NCBI GenBank assembly: GCA_903954065.1
Contig: CAJBME010000008.1
Coordinates: forward strand, 1-42,812
Reading direction: 5' to 3'
Length of the DNA stretch: 42,812 nt
From: an uncultured bacterium
Lineage (GTDB): Bacteria; Verrucomicrobiota; Verrucomicrobiia; Verrucomicrobiales; V1-33
Of the stretch, positions 35,118 through 42,812 are shown in pieces. The first letter of the stretch is position 1. Each line of letters begins with the position of its first letter. A model generated the notes under the pieces. That model did no database searches. It worked only from the letters and a program-made list of their open reading frames with translations, and was not told the DNA's origin. Both the position numbers and the translations under genes were made by a program.

Positions 35118-36121
35118 GCGGTCTGGTTGTTTTCGGCCACTTCGACGAGGATGTCTTCGAACGTCGATTTTTGTTCTTCGAACGACGAGAGGCGCAGTCC
35201 TTCCTGCACCAGTCCGGTAATGAGTGCGGCCTGTTCCTCCTGACTGGCGGAGAAGCGGAAGGTGAGCCGGAGGCCGTGGGTGGTGATGGCGTCGGTGCCT
35301 GGCTGGCGGGCGATCCAAGCGGCGGCTTCGGCGGCCCGGTCGAGAACGACGACGGTCAGCGTGCGTTCGGCTCGCCCCATGAGACGCCGCACCTCATCCA
35401 CCGGACCGGAGGCCAGCAGGCGGCCGCGGTTCATGACGCAGAGAGATGAGCACATTTCGGCGAGTTCGCCAAGAATGTGCGAACTGACAAAGACGGTGGT
35501 CCCCTCGGCGGCGAGCTTGCGCAGGGCCAGACGCAGGTTTCTCCGCGACAGCGGGTCCATGCCACTGGCGGGTTCGTCAAGGATCATGACTTTCGGCCGG
35601 TGCAGCAGTGTTTTGGCCAGCACCAGACGCTGGGTTTGGCCGCGGGACAATGTTTTGCAGAGGACGGTGCGCTTATCGGTGAGTCCGACTTCGGCAAGTC
35701 CCTCATCGATTCGCTGGCGCCGTTCCGCGGCGCTGCCCAAGCCGTGGGCTTCGGCGAAGAGGTCGAGGAATTCCCATACCTTCAAATCGGAGGGCACGGG
35801 GGCGAGGTCGGGCATGTAGCCCATGATACGGCGTGCTTCGCGCGGGTTTTCTAGGATGTCGATGCCGGCCAGTCGGACTTCGCCATAAGTCGGCTTCATC
35901 AGGGTGGCCAGCACGCGAAAGGTGCTAGTCTTGCCGGCTCCGTTCGGGCCGACGAGGCCGAATATTTCTCCGGGCGGCACGGTGAGCGAGACGTCGTCGA
36001 CGGCGACACAATTGCCGTAATCGACGCGCAGGTCTGTCATCTCGATGGCGGGCGGGCCGCTGGGCGGTGCAGTGAGCGGTGCGGGGGCGGGCGGGATTGG
36101 CATGGCGGTCATTCGAGACAC
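35114..36121 (-). CDS. ABC transporter ATP-binding protein (ABC-2 exporter type)
   Basis: A 335-aa ATPase. After a proline-rich tail of about 25 residues, the domain begins EMTDLRVDYGNCVAVDDVSL. Walker A is GPNGAGKTST near residue 58, the signature is LSRGQTQRL (Arg in place of Gly, a common variant in this subgroup), Walker B is VMILDEPASGMDPL, and the switch histidine is in SSHILGEL. A C-terminal domain of about 90 residues with alternating strands follows. Possible starts are 36121, 36112 and 36103. It forms a two-gene exporter with the permease downstream. Confidence 0.92.
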   Translation of the reverse strand: MSRMTAMPIPPAPAPLTAPPSGPPAIEMTDLRVDYGNCVAVDDVSLTVPPGEIFGLVGPNGAGKTSTFRVLATLMKPTYGEVRLAGIDILENPREARRIMGYMPDLAPVPSDLKVWEFLDLFAEAHGLGSAAERRQRIDEGLAEVGLTDKRTVLCKTLSRGQTQRLVLAKTLLHRPKVMILDEPASGMDPLSRRNLRLALRKLAAEGTTVFVSSHILGELAEMCSSLCVMNRGRLLASGPVDEVRRLMGRAERTLTVVVLDRAAEAAAWIARQPGTDAITTHGLRLTFRFSASQEEQAALITGLVQEGLRLSSFEEQKSTFEDILVEVAENNQTA

Positions 36122-36200
36122 CTTCTACGCGGGTGGCGGCGTGATTTTTTCAATTCTGCACTGGTGGCGATTGCGTGATAGAATTCCACAAGTGTCTTCG

Positions 36201-36212
36201 TAATCCGGATTA
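36201..36212. promoter_or_regulatory. 12-bp perfect palindrome just before a start codon
   Basis: TAATCCGGATTA reads the same on both strands and ends five bases before the ATG at 36218. It lies in the 96-bp divergent region between the ABC exporter and the coiled-coil protein. Its place fits a repressor site or a small hairpin covering the ribosome site of the plus-strand gene. No Shine-Dalgarno sequence is visible there. Confidence 0.35.
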
Positions 36213-36217
36213 TTCTT

Positions 36218-37159
36218 ATGCGATCTTTCATTTTTCTTGGGTTGGGCCTTCTGATGGGGGGAGCTGGAGTCACTCTTTTCACTCGCAGTCTGCCTCCGCC
36301 TCCGGGCACGGAGACGGAAAAAATTGCTGAGCTCGAGCGCATGCTGGCCCGGACTCAGTCGCGGGTGGCGGTGCTGGAAAGCACCGAGGCCAATGCCGCT
36401 GCCCGGTTGCAGAAACTCGCGGCCGCGGGGCAGCGGTCGATTGTGCAGGACCTGAAAGACGGTCGGCCGGTTGATTTGAATGATCTCTTCAATACAGCCA
36501 AACCGTTTTTGCATGATTTTTCACCGCTTATGGATCGGATGCGCAGACGAGAGCAGGGGCGCATGATCGAGCATTTGCTAGCTGACATGACGCAAAAGTA
36601 CGGACTGGATCCGTCCCAGCAGGCCGGGCTCAAGGCCTCGCTGGAAGCGGCCGCCGAGGCCGAAGCGGGTCGCCTGCGCGAGGTGACTGGGCGGTCGGAC
36701 AGCACCTTTGCCGAGTATGCGAAGGCGATGCAGGGGTATCGTCCGCTCGAGGGCGTAGACGGATTTATGGAGAACACGCTGCGGGGCGAAGAATTGACCC
36801 AGTATAAGGCTGAGCGCATGGCTGAGAGGGTCAACCGGGTACAGTATGAGGCCGACCGTCGGGTGGAGCAGCTGCATGCGGTGGTCAGCCTTGACGAGAC
36901 GCAGCAGGACAAAGTGTTTGCTTTGATGGCCCGCAGTTCACCGGATTTTGATCCGGGCATGCAGATGGAGGGGTTGGGGGATGACCGGGCGACCCTGGCG
37001 CAGGGGCAGTCCCGCGATGAGGCGATTCTAGCGGTGTTGCGGCCGGAGCAGCGGACGATTTACGAAGACCATCGTACCTCTCAACGCCAGCAGGCCAATG
37101 AGGAGATGGCGGAGGTCGGACTCAAGCTGCCGGACGACTGGGACATGTTCAGTCAGTGA
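36218..37159 (+). CDS. membrane-anchored coiled-coil protein of unknown function
   Basis: A 313-aa protein with one N-terminal membrane segment (FIFLGLGLLMGGAGVTLFTRS), a proline linker, and then a helical, charged body. The section at about residues 33-75 has heptad-like spacing (EKIAELERMLARTQSRVAVLES) and probably forms a coiled coil. The rest contains several helical segments such as GRMIEHLLADMTQKYGLDPS. No catalytic motif was seen and the family is not recognised. It probably faces the periplasm. It is divergent from the ABC exporter. Confidence 0.75.
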   Translation: MRSFIFLGLGLLMGGAGVTLFTRSLPPPPGTETEKIAELERMLARTQSRVAVLESTEANAAARLQKLAAAGQRSIVQDLKDGRPVDLNDLFNTAKPFLHDFSPLMDRMRRREQGRMIEHLLADMTQKYGLDPSQQAGLKASLEAAAEAEAGRLREVTGRSDSTFAEYAKAMQGYRPLEGVDGFMENTLRGEELTQYKAERMAERVNRVQYEADRRVEQLHAVVSLDETQQDKVFALMARSSPDFDPGMQMEGLGDDRATLAQGQSRDEAILAVLRPEQRTIYEDHRTSQRQQANEEMAEVGLKLPDDWDMFSQ

Positions 37160-37232
37160 AACCGTCTCGTCGCTGAGTACGCCGCCTCTTCTTTTTTCTT
37201 CTCTTAGAATGTGAAATGCCCCGCTTCTAGGC

Positions 37233-39314
37233 TTATGGCAGGGTGCGGAATTCCTCGCTTTGCAGCAGGGTCGTACATACGTCTGCGACACTCGCAGAGC
37301 GGCTGAGTTGGGCGCGTTCTGCGGTGTCGGGTCTCCGGTGGAATAGCCGATGGGTGATAAAGGTGAGCTGGACCAGCGGATCGGTTCCCACTTTTTTACG
37401 GGCCAGTTGCGCGAGAGCCCGGGCCTGTTTTCCGAGGAACGCGGCGGTAGGAGAGCTTGGGACAGGGGCCCATTCCCGGTAAAGGCTGCGGCGGGTGGAG
37501 TCGGGTGCGGCGTCGGGCGAGCCGTCCTGGCGGGGATCGAGCGTGCCGCTCACGAAGAGAATGGCATCCCGCCATTCACTTCCGCCGAGAACGAGCGGTT
37601 TTCTGACGGGTGTGGCGGCCTGCATGCGCAGGATATATTTGGCGGCGGCAGGCCATCCGCCTTTGAGGAGCTGGGCGGCAATGGCATCTATGGCGGCAGC
37701 CTCCGGCGGGCGTGTTGCGCTCCAGAGGCTGAGGGATGATGGTTCGGGTAGGAGGGGGTGACCCAGTCCTTCCGAGAGGCGCAGGGCGGCGAGGCGGGCG
37801 AAGAAGGTGGCGCCCTCGTTTTCGAGCCAAGCGGCGAGGGCGCGTCTTCCGGCCGTGGCGGGGGTGATGTCTGATGGCGGATTTTCTCCGGTCAGCAAGG
37901 TGGGGAGGCGGGGAGACAGGCTGGGTGGGTCCATGCCTGGGGGTGGGCCTTCGGCCATGGCGGCGACGTGTGATTCGTTTTTGATGCGGCGCTGGAGAGA
38001 GTTGATTTTATCGGATTGTTTTTTGAGTTGGGACCGCTGATCGGAGGAGAACAGTTTTTCCATCGGGGCGGAGAAATGGAAGAACGGGCTCTTTTCGTCG
38101 AGGCGGTGGAGGGTTTGGATTTGTTCGGCGGCGGCGGCGATGGCGTCCGGGGTGCCTTGCTGGCGTGCGGCTGTCCAGATGTTCCACCATGGGGCTTGGA
38201 GCGAGTGGGATGGCGGGTCGCTGGTGAGCCCGAGGGTGGTGAGCCATTGTTCCAGCGGAGTTTCCAGCAGCCCTCGTGCGTCGGCGAAGGCGGCCAGAGT
38301 GCCCTGCGGCTGCCGGTGCCACGCCCAAGCGAGGCGCACGTATTCTGCGGTCTGGGGGAGGAATTCAGCGGCGGCCATGAGAGCGAATTCCTGGCGCATG
38401 GCGTCACGGCGCGCCTCCTCGCTTTGCAGAAGCGCCACCTCGCGCGTGCGTTTTTCCCGAGCGGCCGCGGAGCCAGTCGGGACGCGGTTCAGTACCGGAC
38501 GGCCGTCAGGTCCGGGGACGAGCGCATGGCTATGGGCGAAAATTGCCACGATGCCGGCCGCTTCTTCGCTTGAGAGTGGCACTGCGGGGTGGTCGTGACA
38601 GCGGGCGCAGGTCAAATCGAGCGCCAGAAATGCCTGAGAAGTTCGCACCGCCTGCTGGCTGGCCCAGCGGACGACGGTTTCCTCATATTCTTCAGCGGGA
38701 GGGGCGGCGGTGACATGCCAGAGGGTGGCGGTCAGCCCGGCGAGATTGGGAGTTCCGGGTGGTGTTTCTGGCGCTGCGTCGCCGGCGAGTGTGAGGCGGG
38801 CTAGCGGGCGTGGGTCCGGGGTGGTACGCAGGGTTTTGATGACCCAGTCTCGGTAGCGCCAGGCCTCTGGCGCTTGCAGCGAGGCGCTGGTGGCGGCCTC
38901 AGGCCATCGGTCGGCATAACCAGTGGCTCGCAACCAGACTTCGGCCAGTCGTTGGGGGGCGGTGGCGTCCGCGATGAGGCGATCGATGACCTTGTCGAGC
39001 GCTCGCGGTGAGGGGTCTGCTAAAAATGCGTTGGCATCGTCATCGCGCGGGGGTAGTCCGCTGGCGACAAAAGTGAGCCGTCTCAGGAGTTGATGTCGAG
39101 CGGCCGATTGAACGGGAGGAAGTTCTACGACTAGCGCGGGTGAGCGGGCCGCCAGTGGTTTCATTGACCATGGTATCTCGCCTGCGGTTAATACGGGTCG
39201 ATGGTACGCTTGGCGCGCGGCCGGGGAGGCGGGGCAGGACGCGTCGTCGTCGGCCTGGGTGGCTGCGGAGCCGAGGCTGAGCAGGAGGATCAGCCTGAGG
39301 AATATCTTCATCAT
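37233..39314 (-). CDS. exported DUF1549/DUF1553-type protein
   Basis: A 693-aa protein with a signal peptide (MMKIFLRLILLLSLGSAATQ). The middle part carries LRRLTFVASGLPPRDDD with ALDKVIDRLIAD, typical of the DUF1549 domain, and FLALDLTCARCHDHPAVPLS with a single CxxCH haem-type motif. The end (FITHRLFHRRPDTAERAQL, then CTTLLQSEEFRTLP) resembles the close of DUF1553. Such proteins are abundant in Planctomycetota and Verrucomicrobiota and are usually paired with a DUF1501 protein. No such partner is adjacent and no separate cytochrome domain is seen here. Function unknown; probably surface or periplasmic. Confidence 0.8.
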   Translation of the reverse strand: MMKIFLRLILLLSLGSAATQADDDASCPASPAARQAYHRPVLTAGEIPWSMKPLAARSPALVVELPPVQSAARHQLLRRLTFVASGLPPRDDDANAFLADPSPRALDKVIDRLIADATAPQRLAEVWLRATGYADRWPEAATSASLQAPEAWRYRDWVIKTLRTTPDPRPLARLTLAGDAAPETPPGTPNLAGLTATLWHVTAAPPAEEYEETVVRWASQQAVRTSQAFLALDLTCARCHDHPAVPLSSEEAAGIVAIFAHSHALVPGPDGRPVLNRVPTGSAAAREKRTREVALLQSEEARRDAMRQEFALMAAAEFLPQTAEYVRLAWAWHRQPQGTLAAFADARGLLETPLEQWLTTLGLTSDPPSHSLQAPWWNIWTAARQQGTPDAIAAAAEQIQTLHRLDEKSPFFHFSAPMEKLFSSDQRSQLKKQSDKINSLQRRIKNESHVAAMAEGPPPGMDPPSLSPRLPTLLTGENPPSDITPATAGRRALAAWLENEGATFFARLAALRLSEGLGHPLLPEPSSLSLWSATRPPEAAAIDAIAAQLLKGGWPAAAKYILRMQAATPVRKPLVLGGSEWRDAILFVSGTLDPRQDGSPDAAPDSTRRSLYREWAPVPSSPTAAFLGKQARALAQLARKKVGTDPLVQLTFITHRLFHRRPDTAERAQLSRSASVADVCTTLLQSEEFRTLP

Positions 39315-39439
39315 GCGGGACGTTCAGGGGGAGCAGGGCAGATGGGGGAAGGTTTTTCAGGTCCGCAGGGCGGGCGGTGGAGAGGGGGAATGCGGGCTCT
39401 GCCTTTCAGATTGGCTCAAGTCTGATCGGTCTCATGAAA

Positions 39440-39468
39440 CAGCCCGCTCCGGAATCCGGGGCGGGCTG
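39440..39468 (-). terminator. probable terminator of the rpmB transcript
   Basis: An 8-bp perfect stem CAGCCCGC / GCGGGCTG surrounds a 13-nt loop. On the minus strand it follows the small conserved gene by about 65 bp, and the next bases are GTTTCATGAG. The T-run is short, so this is a moderate call. Confidence 0.5.
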
Positions 39469-39532
39469 GACCAATGAGAATGATGGGCTGAAATCAGCGA
39501 TGGGGGCCACCGAGGTGGATCTACCAGTCGAT

Positions 39533-39739
39533 TTAGCTGACTTTTTTCTTGAGGATCGGCAGACCGGTCCGTTCGTTTTCGCTCACCATGTAGCCGTCTG
39601 GGAGTGCATCGATGGCTCCTTCTTTGGCTTCACCGGCGAAGAAAAAGATCCGTTGCTCGCGGCCGCCTTTGAGGACGGTGACGCGACTGTGGAGGATGTA
39701 AGTTTTACCGGATTTTTTGCTGACAGTGGAGAAAGGCAT
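39533..39739 (-). CDS. small conserved protein downstream of rpmB
   Basis: A 68-aa basic protein, MPFSTVSKKSGKTYILHS, then VTVLKGGREQRIFFFAG and a final segment GLPILKKKVS. The pattern (KSGKTYxLH, LKGGRxQ.I.FF, KEGAIDALPDGY, GLPxLKKK) looks like a conserved small protein found in many bacteria, but I cannot name a function. It lies 89 bp downstream of rpmB on the same strand and is probably in its transcript. Confidence 0.75.
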   Translation of the reverse strand: MPFSTVSKKSGKTYILHSRVTVLKGGREQRIFFFAGEAKEGAIDALPDGYMVSENERTGLPILKKKVS

Positions 39740-39828
39740 GAGTGTGAGTGGGTGGTAGAATGAATACGGAGCAGTAATGGCCGGCCAACAAGGAGCGGCG
39801 GCCGTGCTTTCGCTTAAATCTGAGTGCT

Positions 39829-40092
39829 TTAGAGCAGACCAGCTTCCTTCAAGGTATTGAAGGCGCCGTTTTTGCTGATGGTTTTGAGGGCCCGGGCCGT
39901 CAAACGAACCTGCACAAAGCGGCTGAGTTCAGGCACCCAAATGCGTTTGTCGCGCAGGTTGGGGGAGAAGGTGCGCCCCACTTTCTTGACGTGGTTCAAG
40001 CCGATGCCGCCTTGTTTTTTGGCGAGACCGCTGTGATGGATGCGATTGCCGCGGCGGGCGCGGGCTCCTGTGATTTGACAAAGTCGTGACAT
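39829..40092 (-). CDS. rpmB: 50S ribosomal protein L28
   Basis: Ribosomal protein L28, 87 aa. The start MSRLCQITGARARRGNRIHHSG, then TFSPNLRDKRIWVPEL and VRLTARALKTISKNG match the family. The start at 40092 is the only sensible one; the open frame upstream is not protein-like. No clear Shine-Dalgarno sequence precedes it. A weak promoter pair (TTGACC at 40150-40155 on the minus strand) can be drawn. It is divergent by 147 bp from the M16 peptidase gene. Confidence 0.97.
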   Translation of the reverse strand: MSRLCQITGARARRGNRIHHSGLAKKQGGIGLNHVKKVGRTFSPNLRDKRIWVPELSRFVQVRLTARALKTISKNGAFNTLKEAGLL

Positions 40093-40239
40093 GGCCGGGT
40101 AGTGAACGGAAATCGTTCGGGGGTGGACACTTAGCTGTTTTTTGGGACCGGTCAAAGGATTTTCTCCCATCTGGGGGCTTGTCTTCATCGGGTGTGGCTT
40201 GAGTTGACAAGGGCGGGGCCTTCCGCGTTGTGTCTGTTC

Positions 40240-42812
40240 ATGAGACGAATTGTATCGTTGGGAGGAATTTTTTCGGTGGCGTCCCTGATTTTGGTAGGGA
40301 CCGGCTGTGACCGGCCTCAGCCGGAGACCGGAAGTTCGGTGGCGGCAGCCCAAGCTGTGACGAACGCGGCGGGGGTTGTGGCATCAAGCCGCTGGCCGCA
40401 TGTGGGTTCCGATCTGAAGCCAGAGACGCAGGCTACTTTTGGGGCGCTGGCCAACGGACTGCGTTTTGTTATTCTACCGAATACGGAACCTCCGGGTCGG
40501 GCCAGCCTCCGGCTCTACATTGACGCGGGTTCGCTGCATGAAGCTGAGGACCAGCGCGGGCTGGCTCATTTTCTGGAGCACATGGCTTTTAATGGGACGA
40601 AAAATTTCCCAGCGGGTCAGATGGTTGAGTATTTTCAACGTCTGGGCATGGCGTTTGGTGCGGACACCAATGCGCACACCTCGTTTCGCGAGACTGTTTA
40701 CAAGTTGGAATTGCCGCCGGGCCCGTCCGGGGGTGCGCCGGATCCGGCCACGCTGCTGGATGGTTTGAAAATGTTGCGGGATGTGGGGGATGGCATGCTG
40801 ATTGCCGCTCCGGAAGTGGAAAAAGAACGCGGTATTATTCTGAGCGAAAAGCTGGCGCGTGAGACGACGCAGTCGCGGACCATGGAAGAAGGACTCAAGT
40901 TCCAACTTCCGGACCACCGGATTTCGAACCGGCTACCGATCGGACTGGAGGCAGTGATTTCCACGGCGCCGGCTGAGAAGTTGGTCGATTTTTACCGTCG
41001 TTATTACACGCCTGACCGCATGGTGCTGGTCGTGGTGGGGGCGGTGGAGCCGGCGGCGCTGCAGGGTCGGATTGCGGATGTTTTCGGGTCCATGCCGGTC
41101 CGCGAGCGGGCGCCTGATCCATCGTTTGGCACGCTGACGGCGGGGCGGGGCATTACGACCAAGGCGCATATTGAAATGGAGGCGGGTTATGCCACGGTCA
41201 GTTTTGTCGTGGCGCGCGACACGGTGCCGGTTCTTGATTCGATAGCGGTCCGGCGACGGGAGTTGGTGCGTGATCTGGCGGCCCGCATGGTGAGCCGGCG
41301 GCTGGAGATTTTGAGTAAGGAGGAAGGGGCTCCGCTGCTGGAAGGGCGGGCTGACATGGGGCCATTTTTGCGACTGGTGGATTATGCTGAGCTGGAAGTG
41401 ACGGCTCCTCCGACTCGCTGGGCGGATGCGGTGGCTCTTGGGGCCCGGGAACTCAAGCGGGCCATGGCGCACGGATTCACCAAATCCGAGCTAGCTGCGG
41501 GGCGCGCTGAGCTGCTTGCTGAGTTGGAGAACGAGTCGAAGTCTGCCTCGACCCGCAAGTCGAAGGATCTGGCGGATGAAGTGGTGCGCGCCTTGGGAGA
41601 AGAAAAAGTGTTCACGAGCCCGGCGGCGGAACTGCCCCGGGTGCAGGCGGCCCTCGCCACGATCACGCCGGAAGAATGTCACGCGGCGTTTCAGGAAAGC
41701 TTCGGGAGCAAAGATCTGTCGGTTTTCGCGGCCGGTAATTTACCGCCCGCTCCGTCTGGAGAAACTCTCGAGGCGGCCCTGCAGCGCGGCATGAGCGAAA
41801 AAACCCTCGCCCCGGTCGAGGAGGAAGAACTCGTTTTTGGTTACACGGATTTCGGTCCTCCGGGGGCCGTGGTCGAGCGCCAAGCGGTGGCCGACCTCGG
41901 ATTGACGCAGCTTGTTTTTGCCAATGGCGTGCGCGTCAACTTGAAGCCGACCGACTTCAAAAAGGACGAAGTTCTGGTGCAGGTGAGCTTTGGCGCGGGC
42001 AAACTCTCGCTCCCCGCGGGCCAGCCGGGGCTCGAGCTGCTCACGGAAAACGTTTTTCAACTGGGCGGGCTCGGGCGCCACAGTGTGGAAGATCTGAAGA
42101 GGATTCTGGCGGGCAAGACCGTCAGCGTTAATTTTGACGTCGCCGAGGATGCTTTTGCTCTCGCTGGCGAGACGACGCGGGATGACCTATCCATTCAATT
42201 GCAGCTGTTGTGCGCGTATTTGAGTGATCCGGGCTGGCGTCCTGAGTCTGAGCGACTGTTTCGTCAGGGTGCCGAAGCGCTTTTTGCGCAGGTGAGTCAT
42301 GCCTTGGAAGCTCAACCCCAGGCCCGAGTGGAGCCGTGGCTGCGAGGCGGAGATTACCGCTTTGCCTTTCCGACGAAAGAAGAAACCATGGCCCGCACTC
42401 TGGACGAGGCCAGAGCTTGGTTGACGCCTGTCCTCGCGTCGAGCGGCATTGAAATCGGGCTGGTCGGCGACTTCGATCCCGCTCAAGCCGAGTCGTTTCT
42501 TGCGGCGACTTTTGGTGCGCTGCCCGGTCCGCGGACGGAGTCGCGTCCGGCGGTGGCGAGCCTCGCTTTTCCAGCGGCCGGCCAAGTCGACGTCACTTTC
42601 GAGTCAAAAATTGCCAAAGGGCTGGTGGCGGCCCATTTTCCGACGACTGACCGTTCGGACATTCGGGTGGCTCGCCGCCTGCAGGTGTTGGCCTCGATTT
42701 TTAGTGACAAGCTTCGGGAACGCATTCGGGAGGAATTGGGCGAATCCTACTCTCCGCGCGCCAGCGCTGCCTTCAGCGACGTTTTTCCCGGCTACGGCTA
42801 TATTTTCACCAA
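40240..42812 (+). CDS. M16-family zinc metallopeptidase, lipoprotein (partial at window end)
   Basis: The reading frame is open to the last base (at least 857 aa). The N-terminus is a lipoprotein signal (MRRIVSLGGIFSVASLILV, then the lipobox GTGC), so the protein is membrane-anchored outside the cytoplasm. The first M16 domain has the zinc motif HxxEH in AHFLEHMAFNGT (near residue 112) and the distal glutamate region VEKERGIILSEKLARE. A second, inactive M16 domain follows in the centre (LGLTQLVFANGVRVNLKPTDF), then a third part to the end with ESKIAKGLVAAHFPTTD. This is the large zinc-protease type (PqqL-like). Codon use shifts toward C-ending codons after about 41,700. Confidence 0.92.
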   Translation, partial: MRRIVSLGGIFSVASLILVGTGCDRPQPETGSSVAAAQAVTNAAGVVASSRWPHVGSDLKPETQATFGALANGLRFVILPNTEPPGRASLRLYIDAGSLHEAEDQRGLAHFLEHMAFNGTKNFPAGQMVEYFQRLGMAFGADTNAHTSFRETVYKLELPPGPSGGAPDPATLLDGLKMLRDVGDGMLIAAPEVEKERGIILSEKLARETTQSRTMEEGLKFQLPDHRISNRLPIGLEAVISTAPAEKLVDFYRRYYTPDRMVLVVVGAVEPAALQGRIADVFGSMPVRERAPDPSFGTLTAGRGITTKAHIEMEAGYATVSFVVARDTVPVLDSIAVRRRELVRDLAARMVSRRLEILSKEEGAPLLEGRADMGPFLRLVDYAELEVTAPPTRWADAVALGARELKRAMAHGFTKSELAAGRAELLAELENESKSASTRKSKDLADEVVRALGEEKVFTSPAAELPRVQAALATITPEECHAAFQESFGSKDLSVFAAGNLPPAPSGETLEAALQRGMSEKTLAPVEEEELVFGYTDFGPPGAVVERQAVADLGLTQLVFANGVRVNLKPTDFKKDEVLVQVSFGAGKLSLPAGQPGLELLTENVFQLGGLGRHSVEDLKRILAGKTVSVNFDVAEDAFALAGETTRDDLSIQLQLLCAYLSDPGWRPESERLFRQGAEALFAQVSHALEAQPQARVEPWLRGGDYRFAFPTKEETMARTLDEARAWLTPVLASSGIEIGLVGDFDPAQAESFLAATFGALPGPRTESRPAVASLAFPAAGQVDVTFESKIAKGLVAAHFPTTDRSDIRVARRLQVLASIFSDKLRERIREELGESYSPRASAAFSDVFPGYGYIFT

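Overview
The window looks like a chromosomal segment of a GC-rich Verrucomicrobiota-type bacterium. This is inferred from gene content: a DUF1549/DUF1553-type protein with one CxxCH motif, a formylglycine-type sulfatase, two Gfo/Idh/MocA oxidoreductases, a HAF-repeat secreted protein, and many gene starts without a clear Shine-Dalgarno sequence. No rRNA or tRNA gene and no CRISPR array was seen, so the assignment has no marker-gene support.

Layout. Positions 1-2615 are an accessory region. A complete IS630-family element (DD34E transposase, 32-bp inverted repeats, TA target) has cut off the 5' part of a plus-strand gene, whose 3' end survives directly upstream of an AT-richer lipoprotein gene. 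Next come the tail of a tyrosine recombinase gene with an internal stop, the end of an IS66-family element that appears to have landed in that recombinase, and an approximately 118-bp palindrome-rich insert that splits the IS66 transposase remnant. Positions 2616-7748 hold a minus-strand series: pyrD, an ECF sigma factor, a TraB/GumN-type protein, hisI, a small exported protein and a HAF-repeat protein. Positions 7903-12518 carry a FAD-linked oxidase, a Gfo/Idh/MocA oxidoreductase and a divergent glucoamylase-like exported protein. Positions 12650-22127 carry clpB, an asparagine-synthetase-like gene with an altered synthetase active site, and gltB with a structured leader. Positions 22382-26165 hold a small membrane protein, dtd, a sulfatase and a second Gfo/Idh/MocA oxidoreductase. 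Positions 26201-32837 are a minus-strand block, xylF-xylG-xylH followed by an SGNH-type protein and an MBOAT acyltransferase. Positions 32972-42812 hold ogt, a two-gene ABC exporter, a coiled-coil membrane-anchored protein, the DUF1549-type protein, rpmB with a small conserved gene behind it, and a lipoprotein M16 peptidase that runs off the end.

How genes may work together. XylFGH imports a pentose-type sugar, and the SGNH/MBOAT pair downstream resembles known O-acetylation machines that decorate exported polysaccharide. The sulfatase, the glucoamylase-like protein and the oxidoreductases fit glycan breakdown. AsnB-like and GltB are both glutamine amidotransferases and converge on each other. 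The items most worth a second look are the altered synthetase site in the AsnB-like protein, the nested mobile-element remnants with the hairpin-rich insert, the IS630-truncated gene with its lipoprotein partner, and the xylFGH-SGNH-MBOAT arrangement.
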